From Bradyrhizobium forestalis (GTDB lineage Bacteria > Pseudomonadota > Alphaproteobacteria > Rhizobiales > Xanthobacteraceae): a DNA stretch of 64,000 nt. This document shows, piece after piece, positions 25,045 through 33,399 of this stretch (position 1 is its first letter; each line of letters starts with the position of its first letter). The DNA lies in NCBI RefSeq assembly GCF_002795245.1, contig NZ_PGVG01000017.1, positions 62,001 to 126,000 of the forward strand, in the 5' to 3' direction. The notes beneath the pieces are model-generated. The model did not search any database, was not told the DNA's origin, and saw nothing but the letters and a program-made list of their open reading frames with translations. A program made the position numbers and the translations under genes.

Positions 25045-26007
25045 TCAAGCGCGAGCTGGCTTGCGCACCGGGAGCGCGTTCATGGCCTTCACGGTCTCCT
25101 CGAAGGATACGAGATTGGCGCCCGAGCCCAGCCCCGTCGCGACGATCGCGGCCGTCGCGGTCGCGAGCTTGGCGCAGTCGAGCAGGTCCCAGTCGCGGGC
25201 GAGGCCCGCGATGAAGCCGCCCGTGTAGGAATCGCCGCATCCCGAAGTATCGCGGACCGCGACCTCGAACGCCGGCACCGTGAACTGACGTCCGTCGCGC
25301 GTCATCACGAACGAGCCATCGGCACCGAGAGAGATCGCGCAGGCCCCCGCTCCTTTCTCGATGAAGAACCGCGCGCACGCGACGGGATCGTCGGTTCCGA
25401 CCATGGCATTGGTCTCATCGATGCTCGGCATGAAGAAGTCGACATGGGGCAGCAGCGGCTCGACCAGCGCCAGCGTTTCACGCCGTGCCTGGATCAGATC
25501 GAGCGTCGTCGTGCATCCGGCCGCCTTCGCGTCGCGCAGCAAGGCGACGGAAGGCGCCCCATCCATCGCGAGCAGGGAGCCGACCCCGCCGAGATGCAGA
25601 ATCCTGCTCCGGCAGGCGGCCTTCTGCGTTTCGGGTGCGATACGCCAGCGGGCGGAGGCGCCCCTTGCATGCATGACCGGACGCGAGCCGTCGGGCCGGA
25701 TCGGTAGGATCGTGGCCGAGGTCGGACTGTCGGCCATCCGTTCCATCAGGGAGATGTCGATGCCTTCACGCTCGAGCGCGTTCAGCATCCAGTCGGCCTT
25801 CTCGTCGGAGCCGACGGCGCCGACCGCGAGCGCGTTCAGCCCGAGACGGGCGCAAGGGACGACCGTTCCGCCGGCGGTGCCTGCGACCGCGAGCCGAATT
25901 TCTTCGATCAGCAAGCGGCCGCCGCCGGGCGGAATCTCGGTCACCGGGACGCCCAAAATATCCAGAATATAAGTGCCGCAGACGCTGACGTCGTGAGTGT
26001 AGGCCAT
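25045..26007 (-). CDS. PfkB-family carbohydrate kinase
   Basis: This 320-residue PfkB (ribokinase-type) kinase has the C-terminal signature DTSGCGDSYTGGFIAG (about residues 249-264) with the catalytic Asp in GCGDS. A di-glycine region is in AGTAGGTVVPCARLG. The start MAYTHDVSVCG is chosen; an in-frame extension of 32 codons would overlap the aldolase gene. It should phosphorylate a sugar, sugar acid or nucleoside before aldol cleavage by the neighbouring class II aldolase. Confidence 0.85.
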   Translation of the reverse strand: MAYTHDVSVCGTYILDILGVPVTEIPPGGGRLLIEEIRLAVAGTAGGTVVPCARLGLNALAVGAVGSDEKADWMLNALEREGIDISLMERMADSPTSATILPIRPDGSRPVMHARGASARWRIAPETQKAACRSRILHLGGVGSLLAMDGAPSVALLRDAKAAGCTTTLDLIQARRETLALVEPLLPHVDFFMPSIDETNAMVGTDDPVACARFFIEKGAGACAISLGADGSFVMTRDGRQFTVPAFEVAVRDTSGCGDSYTGGFIAGLARDWDLLDCAKLATATAAIVATGLGSGANLVSFEETVKAMNALPVRKPARA

Positions 26008-26039
26008 GAGCTCTCGCAGGACAGTGGTTTGATCGTGAT

Positions 26040-26732
26040 CTAGCTTGACCGCTGGGGAGTCTTGGGCGTGCCGTCGTTGTCGCGCAGCCCGTACTGTCCC
26101 CATCGCTTCAGGATGCTGTCGATCTCCTTATCCGGCAGCAGCGGGGGAGAGCCAAGTTGAAGACAGCCGTGATATTGCTTGGCGAGCACCTCGACCTCCA
26201 CCGCGAGCCACATGGCCTTGCGCAGGTTGGGACCGATGGCGATCAACCCGTGATGTGCGAGCAGGCAGGCGCGGCGATAGCGAAGCGCGTGCAAGGCCGC
26301 CTGCGACAGCTCCGCAGTGCCGTATTGAGCGTAAGGCGCGCAGGGAATATCGTTGCCGCCGGCCGCGGCGATCATGTAGTGAATGGCGGGGATCGGGCGA
26401 TTCATGATCGCGATGATGGTGCAGAAGATCGGGTGCGCGTGAACGACGGCGCCAACCTCCGGCTTCGATCTCAGGATGTCGAGGTGAAAACGCCATTCCG
26501 TCGACGGGACGTTGCCGGCCGACGCGGTCCATGAGCCATCCCACTTCATCGCGACGATGTCCTCCGGCTTCATGCGGTCGTATGGAAGACCGGACGGCGT
26601 GAGCAGGATGCCGCCCTCGGTTCGGACGCTGATGTTCCCGGAGGTCCCCTGGTTGATGCCTTGCGCCGCCATCTCGCGACACGCGTCGATGATGGACTGA
26701 CGAAGCTCGAGCTCTGCCTGACGGCCGGTCAT
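26040..26732 (-). CDS. Class II aldolase/adducin-family protein
   Basis: This 230-residue protein of the FucA/AraD family cleaves or epimerises small phosphorylated sugars through a zinc ion. The zinc ligands are in VVHAHP (about residues 96-101) and LLAHHGLIAIG (about 157-167). The substrate-phosphate loop is GTSGNISVR (about 29-37). The gene lies 19 bp after the hot-dog gene and 32 bp before the kinase. Together with PfkB and the SDR it suggests a phosphorylated C4-C6 intermediate. Confidence 0.87.
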   Translation of the reverse strand: MTGRQAELELRQSIIDACREMAAQGINQGTSGNISVRTEGGILLTPSGLPYDRMKPEDIVAMKWDGSWTASAGNVPSTEWRFHLDILRSKPEVGAVVHAHPIFCTIIAIMNRPIPAIHYMIAAAGGNDIPCAPYAQYGTAELSQAALHALRYRRACLLAHHGLIAIGPNLRKAMWLAVEVEVLAKQYHGCLQLGSPPLLPDKEIDSILKRWGQYGLRDNDGTPKTPQRSS

Positions 26733-26751
26733 TCGCTGCCTCCACGCTCGT

Positions 26752-27516
26752 TCATGCCATTGCTCCGAGCTGAACCTGCCGGTCGACCAGCAGCCACGTG
26801 GTTCGCGCTATCGCCAACACTTCCTGCTCCGAACTCAGCAGAGCGCTCTCGGCAAAGAGCTTGCGGCCCTCCCGCCCGGTCGGCCACGCCACCACCACAC
26901 CTCGATCTCCGGGACGCGGCCGGCGATCGATCCGTGCTGCCATGCGTCCGAGCAGGGCCGTCTCGTCACCGTTCAATCCCAGGTGACGTGCTGCCACGCT
27001 GCAGTAGCCGGTCGGGCAATCGAGAGCGGCCCAGACGAATTCGGGCGCGACATAGCCGTCCTCGCCGGACAGACTGCCATGAGGTACCCAAGAGGCCGCG
27101 AACACGACGGGCTTGCACGGCACTTCCCCCGCCTGCAACGGACCTGCGAAGATCCGGAGACCGTCGCCATGGCCGCGCGCGGGGCCGCAGACGAAGCACG
27201 TCGGGAGGTTGTGGGTCTGCTCGTCGTAGGGTGTCCTGCCGACCGCAGCTTCGGCCGCCTCGTAGCTCACCCTGGGAATGTCCGGCACATCGACGCCCGC
27301 CACACGCGCTGTCGCGAGCAGCCTGCCGTTCTCGCGCAAGTCGATCCCGCCCTCGGCCCCCGTCAGGACGTCGAGCGGCCGCTCCAGCGGCGGCGGCGCG
27401 CGCAATGTGACTTCGGCGTTTCCCGCAACGTGCCTTGCGAGACATCCGCAAACATAGCCTCCGTTGCCGGAGTTGGGCGGGCCCCGGAAGCGTCTGTCGA
27501 TGACCAGCGATACCAT
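26752..27516 (-). CDS. Hot-dog-fold thioesterase-like protein
   Basis: This 254-residue protein starts with the motif FRGPPNSGNGGYVCG (about residues 9-23), seen in a family of hot-dog-fold proteins related to acyl-CoA thioesterases. It is long enough for two hot-dog repeats, with a second conserved block TCFVCGPARGHGDGLRIF (about 106-123). A CoA-thioester substrate would fit the CoA-transferase at the head of the operon. No catalytic residue can be named with certainty. Confidence 0.7.
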   Translation of the reverse strand: MVSLVIDRRFRGPPNSGNGGYVCGCLARHVAGNAEVTLRAPPPLERPLDVLTGAEGGIDLRENGRLLATARVAGVDVPDIPRVSYEAAEAAVGRTPYDEQTHNLPTCFVCGPARGHGDGLRIFAGPLQAGEVPCKPVVFAASWVPHGSLSGEDGYVAPEFVWAALDCPTGYCSVAARHLGLNGDETALLGRMAARIDRRPRPGDRGVVVAWPTGREGRKLFAESALLSSEQEVLAIARTTWLLVDRQVQLGAMA

Positions 27517-27537
27517 TGCGATCTGCGTCCGAGGCGT

Positions 27538-28107
27538 TCAGCGTCCCATCGCGAAGAACTCGTCATTCGGACGCATGCTGGTGACGTTGGCGAGGCGGTT
27601 CGACATGCCGAAGAATGCAGCGATGGCCGCAATGTCCCAGACGTCCTCCTCCGTGAATCCGTGTCCCTTGAGATCCTGGACGTCGGAGTCGTCCACCTCA
27701 TAGGCTCGCGCCGAGACCTTCATCGCGAAATCGAGCATCGCCCTTTGCCGCGCGGTGATGTCGGCCTTGCGATAGTTGACGGCGACCTGGTCCGCGATCT
27801 GCGGATTCTTCGCCCGTACGCGCAGGATGGCGCCGTGTGCGACGACGCAATACTGGCATTGATTGGCGCTGCTGGTCGCGACAACGATCATCTCGCGCTC
27901 GGCCTTGGTGATCGGCCCGGGCTTGTCCATCAGAGCGTCGTGATAGGCGAAGAACGCCCGGAACTCGTCAGGACGATGCGCCAGCGTCAGGAAGACGTTG
28001 GGGACGAAGCCGGACTTCTCCTGAACCGCCTCGATCCGCGAGCGGATATCCTCGGGGAGTGTCGCGATGTCGGGGACGGGAAAGCGGCTGATGGCGGGCG
28101 CAGACAT
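27538..28107 (-). CDS. AhpD-fold peroxidase-related protein
   Basis: This 189-residue alpha-helical protein is of the carboxymuconolactone-decarboxylase/AhpD superfamily. The redox motif NQCQYCVVAHGAIL (about residues 82-95) has the CxxC and the downstream His of the peroxidase-related subgroup. It lies 14 bp after the molybdenum enzyme gene. It could remove peroxide or reactive by-products, or reduce a disulfide partner. A decarboxylase role is less likely because of the CxxC pair. Confidence 0.82.
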   Translation of the reverse strand: MSAPAISRFPVPDIATLPEDIRSRIEAVQEKSGFVPNVFLTLAHRPDEFRAFFAYHDALMDKPGPITKAEREMIVVATSSANQCQYCVVAHGAILRVRAKNPQIADQVAVNYRKADITARQRAMLDFAMKVSARAYEVDDSDVQDLKGHGFTEEDVWDIAAIAAFFGMSNRLANVTSMRPNDEFFAMGR

Positions 28108-28121
28108 GTTGCAAGCTCCTG

Positions 28122-30434
28122 TTAGACCGCCGCGAGCGCGACGAGCGTTTCCTGATAGGCCTCGAACGCGTCGCGCCGATCGACGGCGTAGGGCTCGACT
28201 CGCACGAGGCAGGTATGGGCCGAGCAGCCCTGGCCGAATTGAGACGTGCCGATGTCGAGCGTGAGCACGTTCGGATTGCCGGCGACCTCGAGCCCGCTAT
28301 TGCCCGTCGGCGTGAACCAGGCCCCGGTCGGAAGCACCAGCACGCCCCGACGGACCTTGTCGGTGACCTCTGCCGTCGCAAGGCACTCCCCGCGCCCGTT
28401 CCAGATGCGGATCGTCTGGCCGTCGGCGAGGCCGAGAGCAGCCGCGTCGTCGGTATGAAGGCGAGCCTGTTCACGGCCATTGCGTTTCATGGCCCGGCTC
28501 GATGCGCCGGTCTCGAGCTGACTGTGAAGACGACCGGTCGGCTGGTGCGAGATGAGGTGCATTTGACCGGCGTCGGCGGCATTGCCGAGCCATTCAGCCG
28601 GCTCGATCCACGCGGGATGCGGGCGGCAGTCGGCATAATCCAACCTGGCCAGGGTCTCACTGCCGAGCACGATCTTTCCGCTTTCGGTCTTGAGCGCATG
28701 CTGCTCCGGCTCGTTGCGGAAGTCGGCCAGGAACGTATGCTCCGTCTTGACCGGGCAGCGGGCATAGCCGGCTTCCCAGAACGCATCGAAATCCGGCATC
28801 GCGAAGCCGAAGTGCTCCGAGGCGTCGCTGCGGCAGGCTTCGTAGAGATACCGGACCCAGCCCATTTCGTCTCGGCCTTCGTTGAAGCGATCTGCCACAC
28901 CGAGCTTGCCTGCAATCGCGTTGAATATCTCGAAGTCGGAACGGGATTCGCCCAGCGGCTCGATCGCCTTCTTCATCGCCAGGATGAAGTCGGAGCGCCT
29001 GTTGCCGGCAAGATCGTTGCGCTCGATCGACGTGGTTGCCGGCAGCACGATGTCGGCGCGCTGGGCTGTCGCCGTGAACATCGGGTCCTGTACGATGATC
29101 GTTTCGGGCCTCGTCCAGGCTTCCGACAGACGATTGAGGTCCTGATGATGATGGTAGGGATTGCCGCCCGCCCAATAGACCAGCCGCGTATCCGGATAGG
29201 TCCGGATCCCGCCTTCATAGCTGAATGGCCTGCCGGGATTGAGCAGCATGTCGCTGATCCGCGCCACCGGGATGAAGCTGTCGATCGGCCTGGTCAGCTG
29301 TGAAATAGCTGGAGACCTGCCGAGGTTGAGTGGGGCCCCCACGCCCCCCAGGGAAGCGTAGCCGTAGCCGACGCCGCCGCCAGGCAATCCGATCTGGCCC
29401 ACAACCGATGCAAGTCCGAGCGCCGCCCAGAACGGCTGTTCGCCGTGATGGGCACGCTGGAGGCTCCAGCTCACGGTCAGCATGCTGCGGGTGTCAACCA
29501 GGCGCGTGGCGAGCTCAGCGATCTGCCCCGCATCGAGCCCGCAGATGCTCGCTGCCCATGCGGCGTCCTTGCGTTCGCCATCCGCCTTGCCTCCGAGATA
29601 GCCAAGCAGGCGATCCGAACCGCTGGTGCAGCGCGCGAGGAAATCCGTGTCGTGCCGGCCCGCTTTCACGATCTCGCCGGCAAGGCCGAGCATCAGCGCC
29701 GTGTCCGTGTTCGGCCGGATCGGCCACCATTCGGCATTGACCCAGTCGGGCAGATCGTCCTTCAGCGGCGAGACATGAATGACCTTGACGCCGCGTTCAA
29801 CGATTTTTCTGAGATAGGTTTCAAGCCGGTGGCTGCCGATTCCTCCGGCTTCGTTTTGCGCGGTTCGAGGCGACAGGGCACCGAACACCACCAGCGTTTC
29901 GGTGTGTTGCGCGATGGTGTCGAGCGTATTGGCGCGACCGCCGCAGGCGTCGTCGCTGCCCAGCGTGTGCCGCAAGATCACGGGACCTGCCGCGATGGAA
30001 TATGTGTCGACATGCCTGGTGAAGCCGCCAACCAGGTTGAGCATGCGCTTCAGAAGCGATGAGGCATGGTGCAAGCGGCCCGAGTTTGTCCAGCCATACG
30101 AGCCCGCGAATATCGACGCATTGCCGAAGCTGCCGGCCACGCGGCGGATTTCATCCGCAACCAGCGTCGTTGCCTCGTCCCAGCTGACTGGCACGAACTT
30201 TTCCCGGCCGCGGCCCCGACGATCGCTCTTCTCGCGCTTGTCCAGCCAGCCGGAACGAACCATCGGTCGCAGCACGCGGCGCTCCGGGTTCGCCCATTCG
30301 GCGATCGAATGGATGATCGGGGAAGGTGCCGGATCGTGCTCGAACGGCTGCACGCCCACGATACGCTGCCCCTCGACGAGGATCGTGTACGCACCCCAAT
30401 GGCTGCAGTGCGGTACCCGCTTGATCCTTCTCAT
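28122..30434 (-). CDS. BisC/TorA-like molybdopterin oxidoreductase (cytoplasmic)
   Basis: This 770-residue enzyme belongs to the DMSO-reductase family. The N-terminus (HCSHWGAYTILVEG) lacks an Fe-S Cys motif and a Tat signal, as in biotin sulfoxide reductase. The likely Mo ligand is the Ser in AGSYGWTNSGR (about residue 112). Cofactor contacts include YWAGGNPYHHHQD, QDPMFTATAQRADIVLP and the C-terminal GNPNVLTLDIGTSQFGQG. It should reduce an S- or N-oxide, or act as a hydroxylase on an organic substrate. It is coupled to the CoA-transferase B gene by ATGA. Confidence 0.87.
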   Translation of the reverse strand: MRRIKRVPHCSHWGAYTILVEGQRIVGVQPFEHDPAPSPIIHSIAEWANPERRVLRPMVRSGWLDKREKSDRRGRGREKFVPVSWDEATTLVADEIRRVAGSFGNASIFAGSYGWTNSGRLHHASSLLKRMLNLVGGFTRHVDTYSIAAGPVILRHTLGSDDACGGRANTLDTIAQHTETLVVFGALSPRTAQNEAGGIGSHRLETYLRKIVERGVKVIHVSPLKDDLPDWVNAEWWPIRPNTDTALMLGLAGEIVKAGRHDTDFLARCTSGSDRLLGYLGGKADGERKDAAWAASICGLDAGQIAELATRLVDTRSMLTVSWSLQRAHHGEQPFWAALGLASVVGQIGLPGGGVGYGYASLGGVGAPLNLGRSPAISQLTRPIDSFIPVARISDMLLNPGRPFSYEGGIRTYPDTRLVYWAGGNPYHHHQDLNRLSEAWTRPETIIVQDPMFTATAQRADIVLPATTSIERNDLAGNRRSDFILAMKKAIEPLGESRSDFEIFNAIAGKLGVADRFNEGRDEMGWVRYLYEACRSDASEHFGFAMPDFDAFWEAGYARCPVKTEHTFLADFRNEPEQHALKTESGKIVLGSETLARLDYADCRPHPAWIEPAEWLGNAADAGQMHLISHQPTGRLHSQLETGASSRAMKRNGREQARLHTDDAAALGLADGQTIRIWNGRGECLATAEVTDKVRRGVLVLPTGAWFTPTGNSGLEVAGNPNVLTLDIGTSQFGQGCSAHTCLVRVEPYAVDRRDAFEAYQETLVALAAV

Positions 30435-31189
30435 GCGTCAACCGTCCCAAGATCGCGCTGCATCTGCGCGGCGAATTCGGGATAGGTCTCGGCGAGCTCG
30501 TCGAACACGCGGCCGCGGAGCAGGTCGAGTGTCGCTCGATCCGGCAGCGCTGTCTGCCGCGGCTCGGCGTCATGCTCGAACCGAAAGCCGGTCGCTTGCC
30601 TGATTTCCGCAAGATCGTGCCCGGGATGGACACTCTCCAGATGGAATCCCGGTCGCGTCTTGTCGAATCGAAAGAGTCCCTTTCCGGTCAGCAGCGCGAT
30701 GGGGCCGCCGCTCCGGAAAACTCCGTCCTGGCTGACGCCCGGGGCACTGATGAAGTCCACCTTCTCGACCAAGACGCGCGGCGTATGCTCCTCACGGAAC
30801 AGGATGACGCGCGGCACGACGAAGTAGAGATAGGCCGATCCGAACGAGCCAGGCCAGCGCACGCTCGAACGCGGATAATCACCAGTCCCGACGAGGTTCA
30901 CGTTACCGAAGCCGTCGATCTGGCCGCCGCCGAGGAAGAACGCATCGATCCGGCCTTGCCCCGCGCAATCGAACAGCTCCGCCGAACCGTTGGTGAAGAA
31001 ATTGTGCTCGACAGAGCCGAGGATGGAGATGCGTGGGCCGATGGTACCGCCGGCCTCCTTCATTGCACGCAGCAGCATCGCGCCGGCGGCGGGAATCGGG
31101 GAGGACGCCCCGACGGCGACGTGCCTGACGCCGTCGAGCAGCCGCGCGATCGTGCAAATCAGCACTTCGCGAGGGAGAACTCCGGCCAT
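30431..31189 (-). CDS. CoA-transferase subunit B
   Basis: This 252-residue beta subunit is of the class I (GctB/IpdB-like) CoA-transferase family. The start MAGVLPREVL at 31189 shares one base with the subunit A stop. Family traits are VGASSPIPAAGAMLLR and LGGGQIDGFGNVN. A Glu in ILGSVEHN (residue 61) is the best candidate for the catalytic residue; the usual ExG motif is not clear. It would move CoA between short acids, or, as in IpdAB, hydrolyse a ring. Confidence 0.83.
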   Translation of the reverse strand: MAGVLPREVLICTIARLLDGVRHVAVGASSPIPAAGAMLLRAMKEAGGTIGPRISILGSVEHNFFTNGSAELFDCAGQGRIDAFFLGGGQIDGFGNVNLVGTGDYPRSSVRWPGSFGSAYLYFVVPRVILFREEHTPRVLVEKVDFISAPGVSQDGVFRSGGPIALLTGKGLFRFDKTRPGFHLESVHPGHDLAEIRQATGFRFEHDAEPRQTALPDRATLDLLRGRVFDELAETYPEFAAQMQRDLGTVDA

Positions 31190-32001
31190 CACGCGGGCTC
31201 CATCTGCGCCTCGGCCATATAGGCGGAGAAACCGTCGGCCGTTCGCGCGGCCTTCGCATAGCGTGCGATCTCCGCGCCGTCGGCCGGATACTCGCCCCAC
31301 AGACCATAGGGCCATGCCCCCTGCGGAGCGCGCGCGACTGCCGTGACGTAGAGCGCCGGCAGCACGCCGGCAGCGCTCAACTCGTCGGCGAGCAGATTTT
31401 CCTCGACTATTCGTTCCACCGTGACCAGAACGGTGCGCGAAGCGTAGGCCATGGCGGCAAGCTCGCGGCGCCGCCCGATCCAGACATTGCCGAAGCGATC
31501 CGCCATGGGCACGTGGAAGATCGCGACGTCGGGCTTGATGGCGGGAATCAGCACGATCGGATCACCTCCGTCCGCCAGCGGATTGTCGACGACGCGCCAA
31601 TCGTCGCGATGGCGCAGCAGATCCGTTCCGATCAGCCCGCGAAGCGGCATGAAGGGACTGCCCTTCTGCGCCGCCATGAGGCCCGCATGGATGGCGGGAC
31701 ACGTCGCGTCCTTCAATCGAACCGCGCCTTCCTTGACGGCCGCGTTGAACCGGGGCGCTCCACCCGCTTCGCCCAGCGAGACGGCGCTGGTCTCCACCGT
31801 CCGGACCAGACCTGCGCCGACAAGCTGGTCGACCTGCAATCCGCCGGTTGGCACGCAGACGAGATCGAGATCGCCCGCGCCATGCTCGATGATTGGCCGT
31901 GTCATGGCCATGGAGACGCCGGCGTAATCGACCGGCAGCGCCACGCGCATGCCCGGCTCGATGTGCTTCGCCATTGCGCGAGGCTCGCTCAACACCATCA
32001 T
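31189..32001 (-). CDS. CoA-transferase subunit A
   Basis: This 270-residue alpha subunit of a class I CoA-transferase is first in the minus-strand operon. Family sequences include ALPVDYAGVSMAM, PALKPDV-like AIKPDVAIFHVPMADRFGNVWIG and AYASRTVLVTVERIVEE. The start MMVLSEPRAM has GGGGGAGG directly upstream. An IclR-type palindrome lies 15 bp before the start. The two subunits overlap by one base, as usual for obligate heteromers. Confidence 0.87.
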   Translation of the reverse strand: MMVLSEPRAMAKHIEPGMRVALPVDYAGVSMAMTRPIIEHGAGDLDLVCVPTGGLQVDQLVGAGLVRTVETSAVSLGEAGGAPRFNAAVKEGAVRLKDATCPAIHAGLMAAQKGSPFMPLRGLIGTDLLRHRDDWRVVDNPLADGGDPIVLIPAIKPDVAIFHVPMADRFGNVWIGRRRELAAMAYASRTVLVTVERIVEENLLADELSAAGVLPALYVTAVARAPQGAWPYGLWGEYPADGAEIARYAKAARTADGFSAYMAEAQMEPA

Positions 32002-32015
32002 CCTCCCCCTGCGTG

Positions 32016-32034
32016 TGTTCTATATTGTAGAACA
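32016..32034. promoter_or_regulatory. IclR-type operator, copy 1
   Basis: TGTTCTATATTGTAGAACA has 8-bp arms (TGTTCTAT/TGTAGAACA with one off-symmetry base). On the minus strand it is preceded by TTTGGAATAG, matching copy 2, so the whole intergenic region is symmetrical. It sits just before the CoA-transferase A gene. Confidence 0.75.
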
Positions 32035-32211
32035 CTATTCCAAATTATGTTAGGCGGGTTTGGACGGCACTGTCAATCCGGCTTGGTCGGCGAGACCTTT
32101 GTTTGCAGAGGTTCACGCTCGTGCAACCGATCGCTGTAGCGTGCCATTGCGCCGTCATCGGACAGCTCGACTTGACAAGGCGGCGCGCCGCGCCAAGAAT
32201 AATTGGAATAA

Positions 32212-32230
32212 TGTTCTATAATATAGAACA
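32212..32230. promoter_or_regulatory. IclR-type operator, copy 2
   Basis: TGTTCTATAATATAGAACA is an almost perfect palindrome and contains TATAAT, so binding would block a -10 region. It lies 15 bp before the start of the importer ATPase gene and is preceded by TTGGAATAA, as copy 1 is on the other strand. Confidence 0.8.
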
Positions 32231-32244
32231 ACTGGGAGGAAGAG

Positions 32245-33399
32245 ATGGGTGAGCCCGCGGCTCTGCGCGCAACGCGCTCCAGCGATGTGAACGTTCGGAC
32301 GTCGCCGACCGGCCGCCTCCGGGAACGCGACGCCATCGGATCGAGCATCGCCGTCCGCGACGCGGTGAAACGATACGGCAGCTTTCACGCGGTCGACCGC
32401 ATCAGCATCGACATCGAGCCAGGCGAATTCATCACGCTTCTCGGCCCTTCCGGCAGCGGAAAGACGACGCTGCTCAACCTCGTGGCCGGATTCCAGAGCC
32501 TCGACAGCGGCGAAATCCTCGTCGACGGCAAGCCCGTCCACAACGTGCCCACCCACAAGCGCGGCTTCGGCATGGTGTTTCAGAGCTACGCGCTGTTTCC
32601 GAACATGACGGTGAGTCAGAACGTCGCGTTTCCGCTTCGCATGGCGGGCGTCGACCGGGCGACCGCGGAGCGGCGCGTCGCCGAAACGCTGGAGATCATG
32701 CGGCTGACGGAGCATGCGGCGAAATCTCCGTCGCAGATGTCGGGCGGGCAGCAGCAGCGCGTCGCGATCGCCCGCGCCATCGTCAGGAGGCCCAGGGTCG
32801 TGCTGATGGACGAACCCCTCAGTGCTCTGGACAGGCGGCTGCGCGAGTCGATCCAGATCGAGATTCGCGACCTTCATCAAACCATCGGCAGCACGATCCT
32901 GTTCGTCACGCATGATCAGGGCGAAGCCCTGACCATGAGCGACCGCATTGCGGTGCTGAACGCCGGCAAGATCGTTCAAATCGGACGGCCGCTGGACATC
33001 TATCGACATCCGACCGACCGCTTCGTCGCCTCGTTCGTCGGCGAGAGCAATCTGATCGAGGCGGAGATTCTGCAGAAGCGCGGATCGACGCTGACAATGA
33101 AGAACCGCGCGGGATACGTGTTCAGCGCTGAGAGCCGGGACACAATCGACGTCGGGCGCGCAACCGTCCTCGTGCGCCCGGAACGCATTGCGGTGTCGAA
33201 CGAACCAAATGCGAATTCCACGCCCGTCAGCGTCACGTCTGCAATCTTCCTCGGCGAGATCCTGCGGATCGAGGCGCAAATGGAGGGCGGAGAGCCGCTC
33301 CTGATCAGGTGTACCGATATGGCCGACCGGCCCCTGCCCGCCGTCGGGGATCGCCTCCACGTGAGCTGGGGCGCCGCGGACTGCTGGGTGCTTGCATGA
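32245..33399 (+). CDS. ABC importer ATPase (PotA-like)
   Basis: This 384-residue ATP-binding protein is of the spermidine/putrescine-Fe3+ importer type. The Walker A is LLGPSGSGKTTLL (about residues 63-75), the Q-loop is in MVFQSYALFPNM, the signature is MSGGQQQRVAIARA and the Walker B is VVLMDEPLSALD, followed by the H-loop FVTHDQ. The C-terminal TOBE-like domain begins near 275. It overlaps the permease gene by 4 bp. The importer faces the CoA-transferase operon across twin operators. Confidence 0.93.
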   Translation: MGEPAALRATRSSDVNVRTSPTGRLRERDAIGSSIAVRDAVKRYGSFHAVDRISIDIEPGEFITLLGPSGSGKTTLLNLVAGFQSLDSGEILVDGKPVHNVPTHKRGFGMVFQSYALFPNMTVSQNVAFPLRMAGVDRATAERRVAETLEIMRLTEHAAKSPSQMSGGQQQRVAIARAIVRRPRVVLMDEPLSALDRRLRESIQIEIRDLHQTIGSTILFVTHDQGEALTMSDRIAVLNAGKIVQIGRPLDIYRHPTDRFVASFVGESNLIEAEILQKRGSTLTMKNRAGYVFSAESRDTIDVGRATVLVRPERIAVSNEPNANSTPVSVTSAIFLGEILRIEAQMEGGEPLLIRCTDMADRPLPAVGDRLHVSWGAADCWVLA

